Assembly: GCA_030674185.1 (NCBI GenBank)
Contig: CM060312.1
Span: forward strand, 51,464,807-51,528,806
Direction of reading: 5' to 3'
DNA from: Monoplex corrugatus
Lineage: Eukaryota; Mollusca; Gastropoda; Littorinimorpha; Ranellidae
Length of the DNA stretch: 64,000 bases
The position numbers and the translations under genes are program-made. The notes under the pieces are model-generated. The model worked only from the letters and a program-made list of their open reading frames with translations. It was not told where the DNA came from and ran no database searches. Positions 48,168-57,399 of this stretch are shown piece after piece (the first letter of the stretch is position 1; each line of letters opens with the position of its first letter).

Positions 48168-49782
48168 AGAGAGACAGACAGGCAGACAGAAAGACAGATA
48201 TATATACAAACAGAAGAGAGAGAGAGGGTGTGCATGTGTATATACATGTGTTAATGTTTTGGATGTGAGCTTATGTATAATTTTGGACATTTTGTTTAGT
48301 TCAGATTTGTAAGAACCAGAAAGACACAAAAATGAATAAGAAATATGTCTTTGTCTTGTGTTGTATTCTCATCATGTAATATCCAGGGCTGAGCTTTAAC
48401 GCTTGCCAACTCGCCAATGGCCCCTAAAAATGGAGTCTGGCAAACTTGATTTACGGTACCATTCGCCCGGTTGGCGACCTGAAAATTACCGCCAGTGGTA
48501 GAGATTCCGTACCTGTACACAGACTCTTTACACGCGCTGTAAAACAAAACAACACGCCTCCCGCCTGATCCGACACACGTACAACGCTTCAGCTTCCCGT
48601 GCCATCTTTCGTCACTGCTAGAGTCAGCACTGGGCTTTCCCAATGACTCATGAGTCACGCGAGACTTGCCGTAGATAGATCTATTTTCGCTGTTCTTTCG
48701 GCAATCATGCACCGTTTTTTAATCGGTGTCTCTGAGCCTCCAGCAAAGGAAAAAAAATATCAGAAGTGTTGTTGTTGAAAGTTATCTTGTTTATTAGCTG
48801 CAATAGTTATACAATTTAAAATAGGACCGCATTTTCAATCAAAGCGTCTGGCAACCTGAAAAATTTTCTGGCAACCTCAACTTCCCAGGTTAGGAGCCTG
48901 GCTGGCTCTTTAGCCTGGCTTGCTAAATCTCAGCCCTGAATATCACATATGCATTCTGGTTTACTTTTGTGTATTTCTGGTTCCTCTTTGCTTTAACGCT
49001 GCCGGTGACTTTGATCGTTTTTTCTTTTTCTTTTTTTTTTTTCTTTTTAGAATTTTAATACTAAAACTGGTATTGCGGTTTGGTAATTTTTTGGGTTTTT
49101 GGTTTGTTTGTTTGTTTGTTTGTTTGTTCTTGTTGTTGTGTGTATGAGTATGTGCAACATCATGAAGTCTTCTTACAGAAGATTTGCAAACAACTGTACA
49201 TTACTTTCTTCTTTACTGCCCATTACGCCACTGGTTCGTACTTGAGCACAAACGAATATTCCGTTCTACTGCATACTACATACGAACATACTCTGTTCTA
49301 CAGCGTACTACATACGAACACACTAAATTGTGACTAAAGCTACATTATGTAGTAGGCATAGGCTTACATATGTAGTACTTACATACACGTACAGCCCAAT
49401 CAAAGAAGAAGAAAAAAACTCTCACCCTTGGTATGTGGGGTTGAGTCGCCTATTTCTGCGGAAAAAAATATTGATCTAAGTTCAAGCGAAAGTCGGGATC
49501 GGACAAGGCATAGGGGGGGCCTACACAATTATAGCAAGACAATAGCCTATTCATGAATAGCCGTTGATCTCGGCATTGAATTTGATTAGTAAGCCAAATT
49601 TATAATTAGCCTACTAAATTAGGCCTAAACGGCGATAGTAAATACCAAATTTTGCCAACTCCCTATTTCATCGTTGGGCTAACACGCTCTGTGTAGAAAA
49701 TTATCAAATTTTTATTAAGTCAGTGTTGAGTGTTGGACTTACTTACCGACGGCCTGGAGATATGAATTCCTGATGTTGCCAT
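36270..49782 (-). CDS. NOL11: Nucleolar protein 11 C-terminal region (NOL11-like)
   Basis: NOL11 acts in the nucleolar small-subunit processome (t-UTP/UTP-A) and in rDNA transcription. Nine minus-strand exons are supported: 49747-49782, 45326-45376, 44753-44937, 43225-43356, one starting at 41723, 40573-40696, 39575-39658, 38146-38253 and 36270-36395. The reading matches the human C-terminal half: [47 protein letters not shown] with [16 protein letters not shown] with [26 protein letters not shown] with DWICLLLDANFTVVVM, and the final [12 protein letters not shown] with YSIEVLELF. The N-terminal beta-propeller (about 430 residues in human) is not found between exon 1 and exon 2 or elsewhere in the window. 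Exon 1 nonetheless joins exon 2 in phase. Its link to the rest is the weakest part of the model. Confidence 0.8.
37812..38092. repeat. ~75-bp minisatellite, four copies
   Basis: Units contain AATGTCTTATGTATCCATCT, TCACTGTGTGTTTGTGGA and TGTATCACTGTACATGTACT; four imperfect copies in the last NOL11 intron. Confidence 0.9.
38146..38253 (-). CDS. NOL11: NOL11 exon 8
   Basis: Acceptor TTGTTGCAG, donor GAA|GTAAG, 108 nt: [20 protein letters not shown] ... KEVNIE. Confidence 0.9.
38519..38840 (+). mobile_element. tRNA-derived SINE (family A)
   Basis: Box A TGGTGTAATGGTTAGTG (38529-38545) and box B GGGTTTGAACC (38572-38582), then a body with CCAGAGTTGAGCATGC, GAGTTGCTCAAATCT and ACATCACAGGTGTCT. 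The same order recurs at 63.53 kb. Confidence 0.75.
39472..39533. repeat. (CA)n microsatellite
   Basis: About 30 CA units 40 bp past the NOL11 exon 7 donor. Confidence 0.96.
39575..39658 (-). CDS. NOL11: NOL11 exon 7
   Basis: Acceptor CTTAG, donor AAG|GTGATG, 84 nt: [15 protein letters not shown] ... RGIEFRNK. Confidence 0.88.
40573..40696 (-). CDS. NOL11: NOL11 exon 6
   Basis: Donor GTGCTG|GTGAGC, acceptor GTTGAAG, 124 nt: [20 protein letters not shown] ... KKLPFGLVL, matching the human [20 protein letters not shown] region. Confidence 0.82.
41090..41460. repeat. Dispersed repeat (uninterrupted copy of the 19.6-kb repeat)
   Basis: Matches 19640-19850 and 20530-20760 in order, without the fold-back insertion. 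Shared landmarks include AAAGAAAATTAAGTACACAT, GCACCCAATTATCAATCCTA and GTAAGACTTTAT. Class unknown; no coding capacity. Confidence 0.7.
41640..41723 (-). CDS. NOL11: NOL11 exon 5 (3' border uncertain)
   Basis: Acceptor TTACAG, start 41723; the in-phase reading [20 protein letters not shown] continues through an acidic SKPEEESCP linker. No single donor stands out. Phase with the next exon needs two leftover bases, so the end near 41640 is a guess. Reading on, the frame stops about 65 bp later. Confidence 0.6.
42289..42492. repeat. (CA)n microsatellite rich in GCGC interruptions
   Basis: CA array with many CG steps (GCGCGCAC, CACGCACG), then about 35 clean CA units. Confidence 0.95.
42770..43080 (-). 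mobile_element. tRNA-like SINE (family of 30.1 kb)
   Basis: On the minus strand: AGCTGGAAGGTCTGGGGTTC (box B), ACCTGGTGGGTAAAAGGTGG, CTGTAAGTCATACCTGG and CCAACATGCACATCCACC, colinear with 30085-30440. Confidence 0.6.
43225..43356 (-). CDS. NOL11: NOL11 exon 4
   Basis: Acceptor TACCACAG, donor TTAG|GTAAG, 132 nt: [20 protein letters not shown] ... VVIALQCFL. Confidence 0.88.
43891..44229. repeat. Near-perfect palindrome with 163-bp arms
   Basis: Left arm 43891-44053, spacer 44054-44066 (13 nt), right arm 44067-44229. Position-by-position comparison shows one mismatch in 163 pairs and no indels. It lies in the NOL11 intron between exons 3 and 4 and has no coding capacity. Directly before it, CAAGTGATGTTTAAGTTTGG is duplicated in tandem (43842 and 43866). 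Confidence 0.95.
44668..44710. repeat. (CA)n microsatellite
   Basis: About 20 CA units, one CC interruption, 45 bp beyond the NOL11 exon 3 donor. Confidence 0.93.
44753..44937 (-). CDS. NOL11: NOL11 exon 3
   Basis: Acceptor TTCATCAG, donor AAG|GTAATA, 185 nt: [14 protein letters not shown] ... [18 protein letters not shown] plus two bases. Confidence 0.85.
45326..45376 (-). CDS. NOL11: NOL11 exon 2
   Basis: Acceptor GTACAG, donor AAG|GTAAG, 51 nt: [17 protein letters not shown], phase 0 on both sides. Confidence 0.72.
45960..46460 (+). pseudogene. RTE-like LINE 3' fragment
   Basis: Plus-strand pieces read [20 protein letters not shown] and [19 protein letters not shown], standard C-terminal RT tail motifs, and end in a (GAT)n run (46446-46466). 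It is the same family as 58.4-60.2 kb (shared [15 protein letters not shown]). 5'-truncated and frameshifted; in NOL11 intron 1. Confidence 0.75.
46947..47113. repeat. (TG)n microsatellite
   Basis: About 80 TG units with short interruptions. Confidence 0.96.
47649..47727. repeat. (CA)n microsatellite
   Basis: About 39 uninterrupted CA units. Confidence 0.97.
47851..48167. repeat. (CT)n-(CA)n-(TG)n compound microsatellite
   Basis: About 27 CT units (47851-47905), CA arrays (47908-47996), a 90-bp unique spacer, then about 41 TG units (48085-48167). The CA and TG arrays form a potential hairpin. Confidence 0.95.
48300..49740. other. Repeat-like and noncoding DNA in NOL11 intron 1
   Basis: 48370-48930 looks like an unclassified repeat, with GGCAACCTG-type phrases recurring within it and a CG-rich middle. 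The 138-codon minus frame across it has no recognisable domain. 49000-49740 is AT-rich with T-runs. A splice-like segment at 49431-49460 (CCGCAG|...|GTGAGAG on minus) could be a small leader exon but gives a stop when joined to exon 1. Confidence 0.4.
49747..49782 (-). CDS. NOL11: Candidate NOL11 exon 1
   Basis: ATG in AAAATGGCA, 12 codons [12 protein letters not shown], donor TCG|GTAAGTAAGT, phase 0. Assigned to NOL11 only by position, strand and phase; no similarity can be judged in so few residues. It could belong to another gene or be a leader. Confidence 0.4.
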
Positions 49783-49843
49783 TTTGTTAGACAGCGTGTT
49801 CTTGCAGGCGGAAATACAATGAGAGTAATTACCCGTCCTACAT

Positions 49844-52826
49844 GTGTCTATTTACTACAAAATATACAATACTGCAAAGACATCATTCAAACTGCCAACG
49901 GAAAAAGCTACCATTGGAACCTGGAATGTCCGTACACTCCATCAGTGCGGCAAAGTAAAAGAACTAGAACACGAGCTGAGACGCTACCAATGGGACATTG
50001 TGGGTATATCGGAAGTAAGATGGACAGGCTTCGGAGAAGCAATCACAGAGGAAGGACACAAGATGTGGTACAGTGGCGAAGAGTCACTACATGAAAATGG
50101 CGTAGCTTTCATCGTACGCAAAGAAGTCATTGGATGCATCATGAGCTGCACACCTGTCAACAGCAGAATCATCAGCATTCGGGTGTCAGCCAAACCAAAG
50201 AACATCACCATCATACAAGTGTATGCTCCAACTACCAGCCACGAAGACCAGGTGGTTGAAGAATTCTATGAGAAAATAGAAGACACCATCGGAAAAGCCC
50301 CCAGGAAAGACATCATCATAGTTCAGGGGGACTTCAACGCCAAAGTCGGCCCAGATGCCTACAAAAAACTGGGCTGGAACAGTGGGTCAATTTGGCACAG
50401 GGGAAACTAATGACAGGGGACTTCGCCTTCTGGAGTTTGCCTGCACCCAACGGCTCACCATTGCCAACACCCTCTACCCCCACAAACTGTCAAGAAGAAC
50501 AACCTGGCATGCGCCGAACGGAAAGACTCACAACCAGATCGACTTTGTCCTCACACCGCGGCGCTTCAAATCAAGCATTAATAAAGCAAAGACGAGGACA
50601 TACCCTGGAGCTGATATAGGCAGCGACCACGACCTCGTGCTGCTCACAATGAAGATCAAATTGAAAAAGAAGTACCAAGCTGCGCAGCCACGCATCAAGT
50701 TTGACCTGGAAAAGCTAAAAGATCCAGAGATAGAAGAGGCATTCCAGGCACAGCTCGGGGGGCGGTTCGCGGCACTCAACTTCCTGGACAGCGACATCAA
50801 CGACCTCACAAACAACTTTGGTGAGGCAGTCCGCAAAACAGCAGAGGAGGTACTGGGGCGACAGAGGAAGAAACACCAAGCATGGATCTCAAATGACATC
50901 CTTGACCTCTGCGACAACAGAAGATCACTGAAGAAGACGAAAAACTCCAGCCCTGAAGAAGCCGCACAGTATCGTAAAACCAACAACCTTGTAAAGAAGA
51001 AAATGATTGAAGCCAAAGAACAATGGATCAACAACCAGTGTGAGAACATCGAGAAAGGCATGAAAAAAGGAAACAGCAAACATGCCTTCACCACACTGAA
51101 AAACCTTACCAAGACGCAGCAAAACAGATCGTCAGTCATCGAGGATACCTCAGGCGAGCTGCTGACAGAAAGCTCCGCTGTTCTGAACAGATGGACGCAG
51201 TACTGCCAAGAACTATACAACTACCCAATACAGCCAGATGACAGTTTGTTTCAGGGGGACTCAACACCATTGAGGGAATCCTCACCGCTACCAGTGATGA
51301 GAGAAGAAGTGGAAGAAGCCATCCGCAGCCTACCAGCAGGGAAATCACCTGGAGCAGACAATATCCCAGCAGAGCTGCTCAAACATGGAGGGAATGATTT
51401 GGTCACTCGTGTAACATCGATTTGTCAGAAGATCTGGGAGACAAAACAGTGGCCCACAGAATGGACTCAATCACTCATCATCCCCCTGCCCAAAAAGGGA
51501 AATATGCGCCAATGCCAGAACTACAGAACAATAAGTCTCATTAGCCACACCAGCAAGATCATGCTCAGAGTCATATTGAATCGACTGAAGAAAGAAGCGG
51601 AAGAACACCTTGCGGAAGAACAAGCTGGATTTAGGGCGGGCAGAAGCACAGTAGAACAGATCTTCACCTGCCGGATAATGATGGAGAAACATCTGCAGCA
51701 TCAGAGAGACCTGTTCCACAACTTCATAGACTTTAAAAAAGCATTCGACAGGGTGTGGCATAAGGGTTTGTGGCAGGTGCTAAGAAAGTTTGGCATAGAG
51801 GAAGGTCTCGTCCAAACCATCCAGGCGCTGTATAACACTGCCAGCAGCGCAGTTCTCCTCAACAACCAGATAGGGGACTACTTCAAGACCACAGTTGGAG
51901 TCCGTCAAGGCTGCCTACTCTCTCCCGTGCTGTTCAATCTCTTCCTGGAGAACATCATGCGTGAAGCCCTCCATGACTTCCACTCCACTGTCTCCATCGG
52001 AGGAAGAACCATCAACAACCTGAGGTTCGCAGATGACATCGACCTGATGGGAGGCAGCAACGAAGAACTACAAGACCTGACCATGAGACTGGAAGAAAGT
52101 GCAGGTGCACACGGAATGGAAGTGAGCACAGAAAAAAGCAAAGTCCTGGTCAACAGCACAACCAACACCCATGCTGAAATCTACATGAACGGGCAACAGC
52201 TTGAAGAAGTGGACGCTTTCAAATACCTTGGCGCCACTCTCACCAAAGACGGTCGCTCTACAACAGAAATCAAGACCAGACTAGCGATCGCAACAGCAAC
52301 AATGGTAAAGCTAAACAAGATCTGGAAGAGCAGAGAGATCGGCTTTTCATCGAAGATGAAGCTGTACAAGTCCCTGGTGCTCCCCATCCTGCTGTATGGA
52401 TGCGAGAGTTGGACCATGACAGCAGAGACCACCAAGAGAATCCAGACGTTTGAAACTAAATGCTTCAGGCGCTTGCTCGGGATCTCTTGGCAAGATCGGA
52501 AGACAAACGACTTTGTGTGGAGCCAAATAACAACACTCGCAGGCCCACAAGAACCCCTCCTGGCAACAGTCAAGAACAGGAAGCTGTCGTGGTTCGGGCA
52601 TGTCACACGCCACAACTCACTGCCCAAAACGGTCCTCCAGGGTACACTGGGAGGCGGCAGACGAAGGGGACGACAAGCCAAATGCTGGATGGACAACATC
52701 AAAGAATGGACCAGGTTGGATGGCCCCACGCTGGTGCGACAGGCGGAGGACAGGACCGGTTGGCGACGGCTGGCTTCAAGGGTGTCTCTCATCTCTCCTC
52801 TACGCCCATCATGGGCAGGAGAATGA
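49844..52826 (+). pseudogene. LINE endonuclease/reverse transcriptase, one-base insertion
   Basis: The frame runs in two parts. 49844-50410 carries EEP motifs TWNVRTLH, ISEVRW, VYAPTTS and GDFNAKVG. An overlapping 823-codon frame ending at 52826 supplies the rest of the endonuclease (NQIDFVL, GSDHDLV) and the RT: PKKGNMRQCQNYRTISL, FRAGRST, FIDFKKAFDRVWH, GVRQGCLLSPVLFN and the catalytic FADD at 52026-52037. A tail WFGHV.RH...GGGRRRGRQ follows. The parts are separated by one extra A in an A6 run at 50363-50368. This is either a real inactivating shift or a homopolymer sequencing error. The first ten codons of the upstream frame, including its ATG, are host flank and not element sequence. Confidence 0.9.
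49864..49874. repeat. Target-site duplication, left copy
   Basis: ATACAATACTG, identical to 52838-52848 and flanking the LINE. Confidence 0.85.
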
Positions 52827-52837
52827 TGATGATGATG
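49875..52837 (+). mobile_element. Young RTE-like non-LTR retrotransposon, near full length
   Basis: A 2963-bp insertion bounded by an 11-bp duplication and ending in an (ATG)n-type tail. It encodes an N-terminal EEP endonuclease then a reverse transcriptase. The element starts almost directly at the endonuclease domain, so either it has a minimal leader or it is slightly 5'-truncated. It lies head to head with candidate NOL11 exon 1, about 90 bp from its ATG. It is much better preserved than the other LINE copies in the window, implying recent insertion. Confidence 0.88.
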
Positions 52838-52848
52838 ATACAATACTG
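52838..52848. repeat. Target-site duplication, right copy
   Basis: ATACAATACTG directly after the GATGAT tail. Confidence 0.85.
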
Positions 52849-53189
52849 ATAAATCCGTTACTTGTGAAAATGGAATCAATATTTATAATTTATTAAAGAT
52901 ATGACAAGTACACCGTTTTGGCCAGTTGGCCTCTATCAAACATATACAAAAACACAACAAAGGGACAAGTACATCAGATTTAGAACATGATCAACAAATC
53001 AGCCAACTTCTATGAAGTGTAGTTCAGCTAATAGCTGAGCTATTGAGAGAAATCAACTCAAAATACACAACTTCATGGTATGTAGCATTTCTGTAAAGAA
53101 CTGAACAGCAAATGTTACTCGAAGAAGAACACTCACACACCCTCAAACTAGCGTTTTGGCCCTAAACACCTTCTACTCTAAGGAGGCTG

Positions 53190-53980
53190 GGCTGCATACA
53201 GGTCATGATACCTAGATGTCCTTCTCAGTGCTGTCACCATTTTTTCCTCCACCTGGGTTCGAACTCATGTCTCCAAGGTGGTCAGGCGTCTCAAGACCAA
53301 GTCACCCTTGTGACAGACGTTTTAAGACTTGGCTATCAGATGAATACCGCACACAAGGGAGTTTTAAGCTTTCCGAAGTTTACATTTGTTCCTCCTCAAC
53401 CAGATCTAATTGGAACTCTTTCACTTGTTTCTGCAAATGCCTCTAGCCAGTCTAGGCTCTGGTGCTCTCTTTCCCCGCAGTCGACAGTTGTTTCATGAGG
53501 ACATGGGCAGATGTGCCTGCAAACTCCTTTCGAAGCTGGATTTCCTCGAGTTGCTGGCTAGAGTGGAATACTTTCCAGTCTTGTGGAAATTGATTTCCTC
53601 TATTCCATTTCCACAGGGCACGGTGAGTTCAATCAGAATCACTTGCTTTGACAAAAAGGAGAGTAATACTATATCCGCTCTCAAGCCACTCTTGCTTGTG
53701 ATTTCTGGATGCTTTTTCCTTTACGGAATATCTGTAGTGCACTCCCGGCCAGTCATTTACTCCATCCAGCAAATCAAATTTCCATACTCCAGATGCCACG
53801 GCTTTCTCATACTACAATTTGCTGCCTCCTGCTTACAGACAGTTGCCAAGGCTTCTGGTGGCGTGGATTTTCCCCTGGTAGTACTGAAGTTTCGAACTAG
53901 CCAAGTCACCAGCAAATGCAGTGACTTGTAAGCTAGCCCTTCTGCAATCACATCCACAGATACGTATGAATACAAAGCGA
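53190..53980 (-). mobile_element. Unclassified element ORF, copy 1
   Basis: The minus strand reads VDVIAEGLAYKS, LATVCKQEAAN, LEYGNLICWME, ADIVLLSFLSKQVILIELTV and GIEEINFHKTGKYSTLASNS across several frames. The block is homologous, in inverted orientation, to 55.23-55.48 plus 56.90-57.39 kb. I recall the ELTVPWEE-type motif from repetitive ORFs of marine invertebrates but cannot name the element. Confidence 0.55.
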
Positions 53981-54120
53981 CAACTAATAAGCTCTATTTT
54001 TATACCAGCGCTTTGTTATCAGTGCCAGATATGGATACCTAATCAAAGACAAAACAAAAAACAAACAAACAAACAAATAGCAAAATAACAGCTTGAGACC
54101 TGAGGTGTCTCAGAAAGACA

Positions 54121-54352
54121 ATGAATGTTACATGTCGAGACAAAATCAGAAATGAGGTCATTAGAGACAACTGTGGGGACTGTGCCATGTCTAGAATATA
54201 TAGAAAAACACAGGCTGAAATGGTTCAGTCACCTCATGAAGCTTCCAAGCGAACAGACAGTATACAAAACTTTTTACACGAAAAGGCATGGATCCAAAGG
54301 AAGAAGGTGTCCAAGGAAATGATGGATAGAAGGTGGGAAAAAAACAACTGAA
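54121..54352 (+). pseudogene. LINE RT C-terminal fragment
   Basis: Two overlapping frames give TCRDKIRNEVIR and LEYIEKHRLKWFSHLMKLPS, then YTKRHGSKGRRCPRK, a typical LINE C-terminal tail (LKWFGH..R.P....GRP.K). Frameshifted, with no upstream RT core. Confidence 0.65.
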
Positions 54353-54892
54353 AGTGTGGCATTCGGCTTATTCGCTTCAACCTATGGCAGACGCTACCCG
54401 TCTGGCCCACGTCTGAAAGCTGCATTTCCGCTTGACGCTTTATAGGAACAAGAGGACAGAAAAAGTAAGTGCAAATTGCTTGGGCGATCTCTTTAAGTAC
54501 TTGATTGTGTCTCTATGTATACCTTCCCTGGGTTAATGCTACTTTTTATGAACTCAGGGCATGTTCTACGTTTTGTTTGCCGTGGTGGAGCGGGCACGCA
54601 AGGTTATCTGATTTTCCCCTATTTCACCAGATTTGCATTCGATGAGGGCAAGAGGTCATATCGCAGATCTGAGGATGAAAGTGATCTTGACAGGGGTCAT
54701 ATTCCACATGTCAATCCAGCTGAGACTGCTTCGAAGCGCACTTTGCCATGATATCCATTGCTGGGCCACCGTTGGTCTCGTTGGACTGACTTCTGATTTC
54801 TTTTTGGCGACCTCTTCTGTCTTAATCTCTTGTATTACCATGCTTCTGTTCGTTTTTCCCTTGGGCTTTGACTGTCATTCCATTTTTGTCTA

Positions 54893-55022
54893 CTGCAGCC
54901 TCTGCCTACTGGTTTGTGTTTGTCCTATTATTTCTCTTTATCTTTAAGTTTTCCTTTGTTGCATCCAATACCTCCCAGACTTTCTATTTTTTGCCATCTT
55001 CAGCTTGGGCTGGATTGATCTC
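54893..55022. repeat. 130-bp direct repeat, copy 1
   Basis: About 98 percent identical to 56766-56895 (from CTGCAGCCTCTGCCTACTGG to GCTGGATTGATCTC). Confidence 0.9.
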
Positions 55023-55229
55023 GCAGACTTATCTCCAAAGTCCTCAAACATGCTTAGATTTTAGGGGTAGTTTCAGCTTTGATTGGCGACAAAAGAATGA
55101 AACATCAGTGAGACTAAGTGGGACACCAACCTCCATCGATTCCACTATACTATGTCTGATATCATATATCAGTAGAGGCCAGAGGAGCTTTAAATCAGCA
55201 TGAACTGCAGGTATTAGAATAGATAGGTG

Positions 55230-55475
55230 CTACAACTTTCTACACGGCAGGAGGCAAGAAAATATGGCTTGGAAAAGATGTGATACCCAGATCATGAAAA
55301 CGGGGTCTGCTGGACGAAGCAGACGGCTGGTAGTGCACAGCAGATCTCCCACAATGGGAAAAAAACCCAACAGAAATCATTATCAAGAGTGGTGTGATAC
55401 CGGACACAGTTTTCCACCCCCATTCATCTAAAGAACAGATTCTGATCGAGCTCACTGTACCATACGAAAGTAGAA
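55230..55475 (+). mobile_element. Unclassified element ORF, copy 2 (left part)
   Basis: Plus-strand reading ...IKSGVIPDTVFHPHSSKEQI, LIELTVPYE matches copy 1 in opposite orientation. It is cut after ELTVPYE by the LINE at 55.48 kb and resumes at 56.9 kb. Confidence 0.55.
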
Positions 55476-55630
55476 TATAATAATAATAATAAATAATTAC
55501 AATATTTATATAGCGCAAAATCTTGATAAAATCAAATCTAAGCGCTGAAACAGACACACACACACGCACGCACGCACGCATACACACGCACGCACGCACG
55601 CACACACACGCACGCACGCACACACACACA

Positions 55631-55688
<58 letters not shown>

Positions 55689-56765
55689 GCTATAAATGGG
55701 GAGAAAGAATAAAAGCAATGGAAAATTATAGAGAGTATATATTATATACAATTATATATTACAATGTGATTCCCCTCCGAGTGGAGACAGGCTGCAGAGA
55801 GGATTGAGTGAGGTCAGGATTTTATGCAGAGGAGAAAAGGTGAGTTTTGAGAGCGGACTTGAAGGAGACAAAAGTAGGTTGCTGACGGACTGAGAGAGGA
55901 AGTTTGTTCCAGGAAAGTGGACCAGAAACAGAGAAGGCTCGTGGACCATAGGTATTGAGCTTAGTGCGTGGAAAGCGAAAAGTCAGAGGATCGGAGGCAG
56001 AGCGGAGGGTACGTGGGGGAACATAGGTCTCAAGTAGGCTTGACAGGTAATCGGGGGCTGCGTTATTGAGGCTTTTGTAGCACATGGTGTCTAGTTTGTA
56101 CTGTATGCGCTTTGATACAGGGAGCCAGTGAAGTTGTGCCAGGAGAGGAGATATGTGGTCAGCTTTTTTCTTTTTGAGTACAAGGCGTACAGCATTGTTT
56201 TGAATGCGCTGTAGGATGTGAATGGTGGAGGCAGGAAGACCGGACAGGAGTGAATTGCAATAGTCAATGCGAGACATTATGAAGGAGAGAACGAGTTTTG
56301 CAGTTGTTTCGACAGAGAGATACTTCCTGATCAGGCTTATACGATGGAGGTGATAGTAGCAAGATCTGGCAGTTTGAGAAACAAAGTTGTTTCATGGAGA
56401 GGGTAGAGTCAATGCAGACACCAAGGTTTTTAGCTGAATCAGATATTGGGACTGATGTGTTACATAATGGGAGAGAAAGAGGAGGCAGCTGAGAAAGTTT
56501 CTGACGGGTGCCAATGAGGATAGCTTTTGTCTTGTCATCATTTAGCTGAAGTTTGTTGTATGTCATCCAATTTTTAATGTCCGAGTAACACTCAGTGGTG
56601 CGAGTCAGGAGGCGCTGTATATTGTCAGGTGAGTCACTGTCTTGAAGTTGGGTGTCATCAGCATAGAAGTGGTGTTTTATAGAGTGGGAGTTGATGATGG
56701 TGGACAGGGGGGGGGGGGGGTGTAAAGAGTGAAAAGAACAGGGCCAAGGACAGATCCTTGTGGAA
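55476..56765 (-). mobile_element. 5'-truncated CR1/L2-type LINE
   Basis: The minus-strand reading begins PQGSVLGPVLFTLY (RT domain 4), passes the catalytic YADD at 56654-56665 (HHFYADDTQLQ), NWMTYNKLQLNDDKTKAILI, and the C-terminal [28 protein letters not shown] and [14 protein letters not shown] to a stop at 55822. The 3' end carries a GCGCTATATAAATA motif and an ATT-repeat tail (55476-55500), common in CR1/L2-related LINEs. A microsatellite expanded inside the 3' UTR. A 14-G run (56707-56720) and further shifts break the frame. Confidence 0.8.
55553..55690. repeat. (CA)n / (ACGC)n microsatellite
   Basis: Mixed ACGC and CA repeats, ending in about 25 clean CA units, inside the LINE 3' UTR. 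Confidence 0.94.
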
Positions 56766-56895
56766 CTGCAGCCTCTGCCTACTGGTTTGTGTGTGTCCTA
56801 TTATTTCTCTTTATCTTTAAGTTTTCCTTTGTTGCATCCAATACCTCCCAGACATTCTATTTTCTGCCATCTTCAGCTTGGGCTGGATTGATCTC
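56766..56895. repeat. 130-bp direct repeat, copy 2
   Basis: Abuts the truncated 5' end of the LINE; matches 54893-55022 with about three differences. Confidence 0.9.
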
Positions 56896-57390
56896 AAAGT
56901 GCGCTTCGAAGCAATGGAGGAAGCCTATATCTACAAGACTGAAAAGCATGCCCGTCTAGCTAGAAACTTGGGGACATTTGGCTTTCAAACCAAACCCTTC
57001 GCCAGATAGGTTGGAGCAAGTAAAGGGGTTTGATAGGCACATCAGCCTATGATCTCATAAAACAGGTCTCGATTTAGGGGATAGACAAGACCAGAGCCCT
57101 AAGTGCAATGGCAGAAGCGGCGGAAAAGAGCTCAAGCTGGATCTGGACCAGTAGGAACAAAAGTGAACTTCATGAGGCTTAAAATTCCCCAATATATTGC
57201 TGGTGACCAATATTCAAATGGTTAAGACTTCCGCCAAAAGAGTGACTTTTATTTGAGAAACCTGACACCTAGGATGTGTGGGTTCTATTCCAGGCAGAGG
57301 GAAAAAAAAGATGGTGACAGTAGAGGGGTATCCAGGTGTCATGACCTGGATGTGGCCCAGCCCCTTTAGAGTGTCAGAAGAGAAGGGCCA
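56896..57390 (+). mobile_element. Unclassified element ORF, copy 2 (right part)
   Basis: KVRFEAMEEAYIYKTEKHAR continues the frame interrupted at 55475; the remainder to about 57390 is the reverse complement, diverged, of 53190-53560. Confidence 0.55.
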
Positions 57391-57399
57391 AAACACTTG

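Noticed and set aside
47618..48268. 216-codon open frame on the plus strand
   Set aside because: It is a translation of CA, CT and TG microsatellites (poly His-Thr, Ser-Leu, Cys-Val); repeat periodicity explains the lack of stops.
48296..48712. 138-codon minus frame in NOL11 intron 1
   Set aside because: No recognisable domain, lies in a repeat-like block, and does not resemble the NOL11 propeller.
49431..49460. Small minus-strand exon between CCGCAG and GTGAGAG
   Set aside because: Splice signals look good, but joined to [12 protein letters not shown] it gives an immediate in-frame stop; at best a leader exon.
50528..51220. 230-codon minus frame (and 52181-52879)
   Set aside because: Antisense shadows of the LINE reverse transcriptase frame.
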